Below, piece after piece: positions 55,985-64,000 of a stretch of DNA of 64,000 bases. Positions within the stretch are counted from its first letter, which is position 1, and each line of letters begins with the position of its first letter. A program made the position numbers and the translations under genes. The stretch comes from Chondrilla cf. caribensis (lineage: Eukaryota; Porifera; Demospongiae; Chondrillida; Chondrillidae). Location of the stretch: NCBI GenBank assembly GCA_964020155.1, contig OZ026567.1, forward strand, positions 137,898 to 201,897. The letters run 5' to 3'. Below the pieces are notes generated by a model, which did not search any database, was not told the DNA's origin, and saw only the letters and a list, made by a program, of their open reading frames with translations.

Positions 55985-56101
55985 GTTTCTGCTCAGAGGA
56001 GAATCCTAGAGGCGAACAGTGGAGTCTCGTAGATTTGGCGCCAATCGAGTGACATGTGGTTGTGACGTCACGTAACGTCATCTGCGGGGAAGCACCCGAA
56101 T
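55985..56101. promoter_or_regulatory. Bidirectional promoter of MCM7 and the Mrr-like gene
   Basis: The 117 bp between divergent ATGs contain TTTGGCGCCAA (56034-56044, an E2F consensus, palindromic at its core), CCAAT (56041-56045) overlapping it, and a full CRE TGACGTCA (56063-56070) with a second ACGTCA half-site at 56075-56080. E2F control of MCM genes is well established in animals. Use of these sites here is inferred. Confidence 0.6.
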
Positions 56102-57661
56102 ATGGCGGCAAGGTTGTTTTCCAATTCAGTGGAAATAGGCCGACTGTACGAACTTCTATGTATGAGTGTTCTACGTTCACACTCTTTTCAGATTGTCCAT
56201 ACAGGAAGAACAGGAGACAAAGGAGTAGATTTTATTGGCAGATGGATTCTACCTTCTATCGAATTACCTGTTGTTGGGCAATGCAAAAATTGGAAGACGC
56301 CTCTTAGTCCAGTACACGTGCGAGAATTCGAAGGAACCGTTGCGAGCATGTGTAACACCTTTGATGGACCGAAGAGATCTACTGTAGCTGGAATTCTCCT
56401 AAGTAGTAATGGGTATGTTGCTTGTTAATTTAGCAAGTATTTGATCACTAGCCCGGGGGTGCTACTGTAGTAATCACTAGCCCGGGGGTGCTACTGTAGT
56501 TGTCACTAGCCCGGGGGTGCTACTGTAGTTGTCACTAGCCCGGGGGTGCTACTGTAGTAATCACTAGCCCGGGGGTGCTATTGTAGTGATCACTAGCCCG
56601 GGGGTACTACTGTAGTAATCACTAGCCCGGGGGTGCTACTGTAATTATCACTAGCCCGGGGGTACTACTGTAGTAATCACTAGCCCGGGGGTACTACTGT
56701 AGTAATCACTAGCCCGGGGGTACTACTGTAGTGATCACTACCCGGGGGTGCTACTGGAGTACTGAGGTACCAAATAGGATTCGTCTATATAATAATATTA
56801 ATAGTCTATGTAGATAATATGAATGTGTTGTTGACTGTATATTGTGTATTGTCATATTGGAGTCAGTGTGATGGGTCTCTTTAGACCAGTTCTGGACACG
56901 GTGGTGGTAATTGAAATCTTCAGTTATTGTTTTCCTTCTCCTGAAGGTTCTCAGAGGGAGCTGTGAATACTTTGAAGGCTTCATCATTCCCTCTGATTTG
57001 CTGCCAATTGATATCACATGGAAGTCACATGACAGACCACAAAGAACAAGATCAGGATTGGACTAGCTCAAGATGTAATGACCTGGATATCAGCAATGCT
57101 CGGAGAGCAAGTGATGTTGATGGGGAATCCAGTGATGTTGATAGGGTATCCAGTGATGTTGATCGGGTATCCAGTGATGTTGATCGGGTATCCAGTGATG
57201 TTGATCGGGTATCCAGTGATGTTGATCAGGTATCAAGTGATGTTGATTGTGTACATGTGCTGGATAGTGGAAATGGTCAAGAAGGGAGTTGGAGGAGAAA
57301 AGAGCCAGAGCTTCTCACAGGGACTGAGATGTCAGCACTAGGCTGTTGGAGAGGTGGGAAGCCGGACAAAGAGATGTCAGCACTAGGCTGTTGGAGAGGT
57401 GGGAAGCGGGACACAGACATGAAAGGAAGCATCTTATCTTTTGTTCTCAACAACCAAGTACAGAAAATATTGCCAGGAATTTCCATAGCAGTGAATAGTG
57501 GTTCCATAGCAACCACCGGTGGTACTTGTCCTCCAGTCTCCATCCTCTACCGTACCTCCGTGGACCGAATGGTGTTGCACAATGTTGGCATGGTGACGAG
57601 ACGGCTGCCCCCAAGTGGAAAACCAATTAAATGGGCCAAGTGGACCAATCCGGAGGAATAG
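56102..57661 (+). CDS. Small Mrr/RRG7-like nuclease-fold protein
   Basis: Two exons: 56102-~56412 (MAARLFSNSVEIGRLYELLC) and ~56947-57661. The first exon has the layout of the Mrr-type restriction-endonuclease fold: GRLYE, then TGRTGDKGVDFIGRW with the conserved Asp, then GQCKNW with the Q-x-K, then LSPVHVREFEG. The same order occurs in fungal RRG7 (mitochondrial, required for respiratory growth). Catalytic activity is not established. The second exon contains an internal 7-residue tandem repeat (SSDVDRV, 57115-57245) of the kind seen in local introns, here kept in frame. The intron (56413-56946) holds a ~29-bp minisatellite. It shares its promoter with MCM7. Confidence 0.6.
56435..56750. repeat. 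~29-bp minisatellite in the Mrr-like gene intron
   Basis: About eleven copies of atcactagcccgggggtgct plus actgtagta. Each carries CCCGGG. Confidence 0.95.
57108..57245 (+). repeat. In-frame 21-bp coding repeat
   Basis: About six copies of ccagtgatgttgatcgggta (plus t), coding SSDVDRV in the second exon of the Mrr-like gene. Confidence 0.93.
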
Positions 57662-58743
57662 AGATACTCTGAAATGTATTTATAGTGAAGTTGTACAAGT
57701 GTAATTATTTATGGCAAAGTTCTTTTTGACTTCACACATAAGCTACTTGACAGCACTCATCAATATGTGTGTCATGTGATTTTTTACAATTTGTGCTATC
57801 TCCCAGAGGTTTACATCAATGTCTGGGACCACAGGCAGCCTCTATACTATTTTAATTCAATGACATAATGATGAAAGCATAATAATATGAAGCACTAGTT
57901 CCATATTAATATAGAACAGTTGACATACTCGTCCCTTATATAATAATATGGATTTCTACATGTAACCGCAACAGTAAATTTGAAATTTTATTATATATAA
58001 GGAGTTTGTTATTTTATTTTATTTTTGTTTGTGAGGTTATCTATGTATGTGTATTTACTTTTGTGTAGTGCTATTTTGGGGAAACCCTACAAAAGCACTG
58101 TGATATATATATACTGTATATAATATTATTATATATACTGTATATATAACTTAAAAATAGCATAGTGTAGGTATAATTAGTGTATTTATTATACTAAAAT
58201 CAGATAGGTCACCGTAGCTGGTTGGTCAGGTGACTCAACTTCTAGGCTCCAAGCTGGGGATCGTTTCCACACGACACAAAAATAAAGTGTTCTAGGAATT
58301 TTCTTCCCAGTCATTCGACCTCTTCATTAATTTTTTAGGAGTTAGGGGTTTAGGTGGCAGCACACAACCATGAACCTAGATTAATGTTTAATTACGGCTA
58401 GACCTTGCACCATTAGATCAGTTTGGTGCAATGCAATAAAATTATCAGGTTAATTGTACCGTTTTAAAGGCTTCAACTCCAGTGATCAAGACCATCGCAA
58501 TTTCATACTGACATCCCATTTATGAAGTGGTCACTTTGAAAACTTATAACAATACCTCACTATTACATTAGCTGTGCAAGTGGTTGTTCAGCAGTAGGCC
58601 ATTAAGGACATGTGTACAATTACAACAAAGATGTGTGTATGCGGTAGATATATAATGACCAGAAGCATCTTGAATTCATGCTAAAATGTTATTTTCCAAG
58701 TATACACAAGTTTGTGTGTAAAAATGACAGTTAACTGTTCCAC
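57662..58743. other. Convergent intergenic region
   Basis: AT-rich, no gene seen. An AT palindrome-rich stretch lies at 58100-58150. A tRNA-like stretch at 58205-58275 (TAGCTGGTTGG and GGGGATCGTTTCC) could be a diverged SINE head. Confidence 0.5.
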
Positions 58744-61700
58744 TTAATGTTCCTGGACATTGTCGCGAATTGGTTCTTCAATATTCCTTGGTATGCCTAG
58801 CTCTACCTCAGTAGATTCTTTAACTTTGTCTTGGCTTGCTCCACTGCCCTTTCCAGATGGTTCATTGATAGATTCTTTGAGTGGTTCTTCAACCTTGTCT
58901 TCTTTAGAAGGTCCTTCAACCTTGTCTTCTTTGGATGGTTCTTCAACCTCGTCTTCTTTGGAAGGTTCTTCAACCTTGTCTTCCTCGAACAGTTCTTCAA
59001 CCTTGTCTTCCTCGAACGGTTCTTCAACCTTGTCTTCTTTAGAAGGTCCTTCAACCTTGTCTTCTTTGGATGGTTCTTCAACCTTGTCTTCTTTGGAAGG
59101 TTCTTCAACCTCGTCTTCTTTGGAAGGTTCTTCAACCTTGTCTTCCTCGAACAGTTCTTCAACCTTGTCTTCCTCGAACGGTTCTTCAACCTTGTCTTCT
59201 TTGGATGGTTCTTCGACCTCGTCTTCTTTGGAAGGTTCTTCAACCTCGTCTTCTTTGGATGGTTCTTCAACCTTGTCTTCTTTGGAAGGTTCTTCAACCT
59301 CGTCTTCTTTAGAAGGTTCTTCAACCTCGTCTTCTTTGGAAGGTTCTTCAACCTCGTCTTCTTTGGATGGTTCTTCAACCTTGTCTTCTTTGGAAGGTTC
59401 TTCAACCTCGTCTTCTTTAGAAGGTCCTTCAACCTTGTCTTCTTTGGAAGGTTCTTCAACCTCGTCTTCTTTGGAAGGTTCTTCAACCTTGTCTTCCTCG
59501 AACAGTTCTTCAACCTTGTCTTCCTCGAACGGTTCTTCAACCTTGTCTTCTTTAGAAGGTTCTTCAACCTTGTCTTCTTTGGAAGGTTCTTCAACCTCGT
59601 CTTCTTTGGAAGGTTCTTCAACCTCGTCTTCTTTGGAAGGTTCTTCAACCTCGTCTTCTTTGGAAGGTTCTTCAACCTCGTCTTCTTTGGAAGGTTCTTC
59701 AACCTTGTCTTCTTTGGAAGGTTCTTCAACCTCGTCTTCTTTAGAAGGTTCTTCAACCTCGTCTTCTTTAGAAGGTTCTTCAACCTCGTCTTCTTTGGAT
59801 GGTTCTTCAACCTCGTCTTCTTTGGATGGTTCTTCGACCTTGTCTTCTTTGGAAGGTTCTTCAACCTCGTCTTCTTTGGATGGTTCTTCGACCTTGTCTT
59901 CTCTGGATGGTTCTTCAACCTCGTCTTCTTTGGATGGTTCTTCGACCTTGTCTTCTCTGGATGGTTCTTCAACCTCGTCTTCTTTGGAAGGTTCTTCGAC
60001 CTCATCTTCTTTGGATGGTTCTTCGACCTGATCTTCTTTGGATGGTTCTTCGACCTCATCTTCTTTGGATGGTTCTTCGACCTGATCTTCTTTGGATGGT
60101 TCTTCGACCTCATCTTCTTTGGATGGTTCTTCGACCTTGTCTTCTTTGGAAGGTTCTTTAACCTCATCTTCTTTGGATGGTTCTTCGACCTCGTCTTCTT
60201 TGGAAGGTTCTTCGACCTCATCTTCTTTGGATGGTTCTTCGACCTCGTCTTCTTTGGAAGGTTCTTCAACCTGATCTTCTTTGGATGGTTCTTCGACCTC
60301 GTCTTCTTTGGAAGGTTCTTTAACCTCATCTTCTTTGGATGGTTCTTCGACCTGATCTTCTTTGGATGGTTCTTCGACCTTGTCTTCTTTGGAAGGTTCT
60401 TCGACCTCGTCTTCTTTGGAAGGTTCTTCAACCTGATCTTCTTTGGATGGTTCTTCGACCTCGTCTTCTTTGGATGGTTCTTTAACCTCGTCTTCTTTGG
60501 ATGGTTTTTCAACCTCGTCTTCTTTGGATGGTTCTTCTTTGGAAGGTTCTTCAACCTCGTCTTCTTTGGAAGGTTCTTCGACCTCATCTTCTTTGGAAGG
60601 TTCTTCAACCTCGTCTTCTTTGGAAGGTTCTTCAATCTGATCTTCTTTGGATGGTTCTTCGACCTCGTCTTCTTTGGAAGGTTTTTCAACCTTGTCTTCT
60701 TTGGAAGGTTCTTCAACCTCGTCTTCTTTGGAAGGTTCTTCGACCTCATCTTCTTTGGAAGGTTCTTCAACCTCGTCTTCTTTGGAAGGTTGCTTAACCT
60801 CGTCTTCTTCGGATTGTTCTTCAACCTTGTCTTCTTTGGATGGTTCTTCAACCTCGTCTTCTTCTCCTGACTGGATTGTTGACGATTGTTGTTCTCCTGA
60901 TGACAGTGTTGGGAGGTTCAGTTTAAACCCCCCAGAACCTGAGGGTACACTAGCCTGAGACAGAGAGGAGAGGTCCCACTGTACTCTCACCCCTCCTGCG
61001 GACACTGGAGTGGACTCAAGTCCACCGTCTACAGTTCCGGTTTGAAATTTAGAAAGTACTGATGGTCCAATTTTAAATCCACCCAAAAAGGACGGCTGAG
61101 GATCAGTTCCAGTTCCCACTTTCATTCCAGAAACTGAAAGGTTAGTAGCTGAAGTTGAATCAACATTTGACTCTGAAACAGTATCAGACCCTATCCTGAC
61201 AGCACTACAGCATGGACACCTATCTCCAGTGAGTCCAGTGACTAAACATTCCGGACAATCCCATGTGTTCTTACTAGGGAGTGGTGAAGGATCAGTTTCC
61301 CTCGCAAGGGGTGTGGCAGGTACCTCCTCCTCTGATGTCTTATTCACTTTGTTCTCCTCAAAAGCCTCCCTGAACTCCTCGGCGATGTCTTTGTTCTTGA
61401 ATTTTGCAGCAAACTTCTCTGGTTTTGGAGTGCCTTCAGAGACGTCACACGAGGTGAACCAGACCCAGGACCTTTCACTGTTGGCCATTGGAGAGAGGGT
61501 CATGTCTGCACTCAGGAAGTGGTTGCAGCACACCTTCAACACCTGGTCTCTCCTCATCAACAGACGCACTTTACCACTCTTTGGGTTCTGCAACATCTTC
61601 AGTTCACCAACTCCTCTCTCCTTCCACTCTTTATTGTCAAAGCGATACAACTTGGCTCGCTGGGCAAACAGCACTTTATCGTCTTCTTCTCCTTTCTTCA

Positions 61701-64000
61701 CTTCAAATTGTTCAGGAAGACGTACAATAGGCTCAAAATGGATGTCTGCCTCCTTCTCGGGATTGTCTTCACTCTCTGGTTCATTGACGGTGGACGTTTT
61801 GTTGTCTGATCCAAACAACCTCGAACCAGTAGTGAAACCCTTCGACCCTCCTTGCGACATCCAGCCAAACCCTAAGCCTACTCCCTTCTCAGTGGATCCA
61901 GGGAAAGGCTGCTGAAAACCACCACTAAATGGGGAGCTAACAGAAGGTGTAGCCATCTTTATAAATGGCCGACTGGAGGAGGCTGACACACTTGCTGTTG
62001 ACTTTGCCTTTGATAGTTTTCTTTTCTCTCGTGGGTGGAGCCTGTCTGGTCCATTTAAATCATCATCGCAACCACGGCAACCAGGACAAGTTGGGCGGGT
62101 CTTGTAGAGATAAAAGTGATCTGGTAACATAAATTCCTTTGCCCTCTGAACTTCTTCTGGAGTTGCTTCTTCTACCTTCACTATTTCCACCTCATCCGAC
62201 CAATCTTCAGAAGGTGTACCCTGGGGACAAAGGGGGCGTGTCATGACCTCTGACTGCTGTTCCTTATGCGGCTTCCCCCTGCCACAGCTCACACACACGG
62301 GCACCATGTCACTGTTATCCGATGAACAGGAAGGACACACCCACTTGGCTTGTTCAACCGACTGCATCACAGCTGCCTGATTCTTGAGGTTCAAGTAAGT
62401 CTCCTCTACCCTTGGGGGAACCTTAACCTCATCCTCCTCTTTAGTGGCAAACTTGGAAACATGTTTCAACTTTGAGTCACCCAGTGTCCACTTCTTTGGT
62501 GGTAGTTTTGACTTCTCTTCCCCAGTACCATCTGGGGTCACCATCTCACTGCCCTTCCAGGTCACCTTGTGTCGGTCCAGAGGAGCTCGGCATCTTATAC
62601 ACCACATGTTGCTAGCTTTGTTCCCATTCCCACATTGATTACAGATCCACTCTCCACATTCTGGAATGGGAAACTGGACTGTCGTCTTCGGTGGCATCTT
62701 GTGGGCTCTTAAAGGAGGAACATATATCAATGGAAGGTCTTTGGAAGGATCTTGAGTTAGGAAGGAGTCTTCGCCGTCTTCCTGGCCGACTGGTGTGGTG
62801 GGCCTCTCGACATCACTGGTATTCTGAGTGTCACTGCGATCTGTTTCAAGGGCAGGGATGAGCTGGGACAGTGCACTGACTTCAGAATCAGAATCAAGAC
62901 CAGGAGGACCACTGACTACTTCAGGGGAAGCTCTGAGGAGGTGTTGAGCACTCTCAAAAGCCTCTCTGAACTCCTCGGCGATGTCTTTGGTCTTGAATTT
63001 TGCAGCAAACTTCTCTGGTTTTGGAGTGCCTTCAGAGACGTCACACGAGGTGAACCAGACCCAGGACCTTTCACTGTTGGCCATTGGAGAGAGGGTCATG
63101 TCTGCACTCAGGAAGTGGTTGCAGCACACCTTCAACACCTGGTCTCTCCTCATCAACAGACGCACTTTACCACTCTTTGGGTTCTGCAACATCTTCAGTT
63201 CACCAACTCCTCTCTCCTTCCACTCTTTATTGTCAAAGCGATACAACTTGGCTCGCTGGGCAAACAACACTTTATCGTCTTCTTCTCCTTTCTTCACTTC
63301 AAATTGTTCAGGAAGACGTACAATAGGCTCAAAGTGGATGTCTGCCTCTTTCTCGGGATTGTCTCTTTCAATTTGGTCTCCAGAGACAGGATGTGGAGAA
63401 GACTGTAGTCCTTCAGTTCCAAATTTCATGCCAGGTTGGAATCCCAATTCAGGTCTGAATTCCATTTTAGTTTCAAATTTCATTTCAGACTGGGGCTGAG
63501 ACCTCATCCACGGAAAGCCCTCCATTCCCGATCCTGGATCATTGCTAGTAGACAGCATGGTCAGTAGCTTCCCATACGGTCCAGGGGGCGGTGACTCCGT
63601 ACCTTTGGAATACTGGATGTCAGATGTATTTGTTTCGCGATCTACTAGAACATACCCACCTGACTGGTCACCTTCTGCTTCCAATGTTGCGACTTCACCT
63701 GTTCCAATCCTGACAGATGTGCTTGTAGGCGTGGCAGATGTGTGGGTGGGTGTGGCTGCTGTACGGGTAGAAGGGGTACTAACAGTGGCTCGTGAGTTAT
63801 GACAATGCAAGCACTCATCAGCAGTCATCGGGTTGGTGTCAAAGCAGACATCACAAGTCCATGAGTCGTTCAGGGACTTGGCAACTTCAACTGGCTTCTT
63901 GTTCTCCTCAAAAGCCTCCCTGAACTCCTCGGCGATGTCTTTGGTCTTGAATTTTGAAGCAAAGTTCTCTGGTTTTGGAGTGCCTTCAGAGACGTCACAC
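58744..64000 (-). CDS. RANBP2: RanBP2/Nup358-like nucleoporin, 3' part (5' end outside window)
   Basis: One uninterrupted reading frame of at least 5.2 kb. From the window edge it encodes, in order: the end of a Ran-binding domain (63915-64000); a RanBP2-type zinc finger (WTCDVCFDTNP...CLHCHNSRA, ~63795-63870); a complete RanBD1 (62955-63345, HFEPIVRLPEQFEVK...SWVWFTSCDVSEGTPKPEKF); zinc fingers WICNQCGNGNK (~62585-62660) and WVCPSCSSDN (~62260-62350); a Cys-rich CPGCRGCDDD and a few FG/GF dipeptides (~61850-62090); another RanBD1 (61350-61745); and a zinc finger WDCPECLVTG (~61200-61265). A long acidic repeat follows (60870 to 58870) and a stop at 58744. Vertebrate RanBP2 binds RanGTP at the cytoplasmic side of the pore and ends in a cyclophilin domain, which is absent here. 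ORFs on the opposite strand are shadows of the repeat. Confidence 0.85.
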   Translation of the reverse strand, partial: CDVSEGTPKPENFASKFKTKDIAEEFREAFEENKKPVEVAKSLNDSWTCDVCFDTNPMTADECLHCHNSRATVSTPSTRTAATPTHTSATPTSTSVRIGTGEVATLEAEGDQSGGYVLVDRETNTSDIQYSKGTESPPPGPYGKLLTMLSTSNDPGSGMEGFPWMRSQPQSEMKFETKMEFRPELGFQPGMKFGTEGLQSSPHPVSGDQIERDNPEKEADIHFEPIVRLPEQFEVKKGEEDDKVLFAQRAKLYRFDNKEWKERGVGELKMLQNPKSGKVRLLMRRDQVLKVCCNHFLSADMTLSPMANSERSWVWFTSCDVSEGTPKPEKFAAKFKTKDIAEEFREAFESAQHLLRASPEVVSGPPGLDSDSEVSALSQLIPALETDRSDTQNTSDVERPTTPVGQEDGEDSFLTQDPSKDLPLIYVPPLRAHKMPPKTTVQFPIPECGEWICNQCGNGNKASNMWCIRCRAPLDRHKVTWKGSEMVTPDGTGEEKSKLPPKKWTLGDSKLKHVSKFATKEEDEVKVPPRVEETYLNLKNQAAVMQSVEQAKWVCPSCSSDNSDMVPVCVSCGRGKPHKEQQSEVMTRPLCPQGTPSEDWSDEVEIVKVEEATPEEVQRAKEFMLPDHFYLYKTRPTCPGCRGCDDDLNGPDRLHPREKRKLSKAKSTASVSASSSRPFIKMATPSVSSPFSGGFQQPFPGSTEKGVGLGFGWMSQGGSKGFTTGSRLFGSDNKTSTVNEPESEDNPEKEADIHFEPIVRLPEQFEVKKGEEDDKVLFAQRAKLYRFDNKEWKERGVGELKMLQNPKSGKVRLLMRRDQVLKVCCNHFLSADMTLSPMANSERSWVWFTSCDVSEGTPKPEKFAAKFKNKDIAEEFREAFEENKVNKTSEEEVPATPLARETDPSPLPSKNTWDCPECLVTGLTGDRCPCCSAVRIGSDTVSESNVDSTSATNLSVSGMKVGTGTDPQPSFLGGFKIGPSVLSKFQTGTVDGGLESTPVSAGGVRVQWDLSSLSQASVPSGSGGFKLNLPTLSSGEQQSSTIQSGEEDEVEEPSKEDKVEEQSEEDEVKQPSKEDEVEEPSKEDEVEEPSKEDEVEEPSKEDKVEKPSKEDEVEEPSKEDQIEEPSKEDEVEEPSKEDEVEEPSKEDEVEEPSKEEPSKEDEVEKPSKEDEVKEPSKEDEVEEPSKEDQVEEPSKEDEVEEPSKEDKVEEPSKEDQVEEPSKEDEVKEPSKEDEVEEPSKEDQVEEPSKEDEVEEPSKEDEVEEPSKEDEVEEPSKEDEVKEPSKEDKVEEPSKEDEVEEPSKEDQVEEPSKEDEVEEPSKEDQVEEPSKEDEVEEPSKEDEVEEPSREDKVEEPSKEDEVEEPSREDKVEEPSKEDEVEEPSKEDKVEEPSKEDEVEEPSKEDEVEEPSKEDEVEEPSKEDEVEEPSKEDKVEEPSKEDEVEEPSKEDEVEEPSKEDEVEEPSKEDEVEEPSKEDKVEEPSKEDKVEEPFEEDKVEELFEEDKVEEPSKEDEVEEPSKEDKVEGPSKEDEVEEPSKEDKVEEPSKEDEVEEPSKEDEVEEPSKEDEVEEPSKEDKVEEPSKEDEVEEPSKEDEVEEPSKEDKVEEPFEEDKVEELFEEDKVEEPSKEDEVEEPSKEDKVEEPSKEDKVEGPSKEDKVEEPFEEDKVEELFEEDKVEEPSKEDEVEEPSKEDKVEGPSKEDKVEEPLKESINEPSGKGSGASQDKVKESTEVELGIPRNIEEPIRDNVQEH
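58870..60870 (-). repeat. 27-bp coding repeat (acidic EEPSKEDEV, ~70 copies)
   Basis: About 70-74 copies of a 27-bp unit coding (E/K)VEEPSKED with KV/EV/QV variants and a recurrent EEPFEEDKVEELFEED pair. The period is a multiple of three, so all variants keep frame. Blocks of several units recur, suggesting recent expansion by unequal exchange. The opposite strand is also open (NLVFFGRFF), without evidence of use. Confidence 0.97.

Noticed and set aside
58205..58275. tRNA gene
   Set aside because: A- and B-box-like motifs are present, but the acceptor stem and anticodon arm do not fold into a standard tRNA by eye. A diverged SINE head is more likely, and even that is weak.
58760..60870. Plus-strand open frames of 423 and 679 codons (SSTSSSLEG, NLVFFGRFF)
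   Set aside because: They are antisense shadows of the RanBP2-like acidic repeat. The minus-strand frame continues into recognisable RanBD and zinc-finger domains.

Overview
The window is nuclear DNA from an animal (metazoan). Genes are split into many short exons by GT-AG introns, mostly 60-1000 bp. The recognisable products are conserved animal proteins: FIBP, DIS3L2, SLC35F6, CISD2, CMC4, TMEM33, a UTX/KDM6-type TPR protein, EI24, an SR-type protein, MCM7 and a RanBP2/Nup358-like nucleoporin. Gene spacing is tight (often 100-400 bp), introns are short and vertebrate interspersed repeats are absent. This suggests a compact invertebrate genome, possibly a demosponge or another early-branching marine animal. 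That placement is inference only. Exon junctions below were read by eye from GT/AG sites and reading-frame continuity, so individual junctions may be off by a few bases.

Layout. 1-900: minisatellite and (CA)n, no gene seen. 901-1763 (-): small unidentified gene, divergent from FIBP (2109-4835, +). 5008-13571 (-): DIS3L2, about 25 small exons, convergent with FIBP. 13862-16034 (-): SLC35F6. 16275-17390 (-): CISD2. 17553-19595 (+): unidentified coiled-coil protein. 19922-24758 (-): unidentified Ser-rich protein. 26338-31021 (-): TMEM33, whose start codon lies inside the last exon of CMC4 (31014-36947, -). 37187-43078 (+): UTX/KDM6-like TPR protein without a JmjC domain. 43459-45833 (+): EI24. 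45947-48592 (+): RS-domain protein. 49320-55984 (-): MCM7, divergent from a small Mrr/RRG7-like nuclease-fold gene (56102-57661, +) across a 117-bp promoter. 58744-64000 (-): the 3' part of a RanBP2-like gene, truncated by the window edge.

The genes are mostly housekeeping: RNA decay (DIS3L2), replication (MCM7), ER and mitochondrial membrane functions (CISD2, TMEM33, EI24, CMC4) and the nuclear pore (RanBP2). They do not form a pathway. The unusual feature of the window is its tandem repeats, which fill a large part of the introns. In several introns the repeat monomer contains a copy of the host gene's own 5' splice junction. In at least eight introns a (GT)n tract starts at or close behind the donor in sense orientation. 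Other points of interest are the CMC4/TMEM33 overlap, the JmjC-less UTX-like gene, and a RanBP2-like C-terminus made of about 70 acidic 9-residue repeats with no cyclophilin domain.
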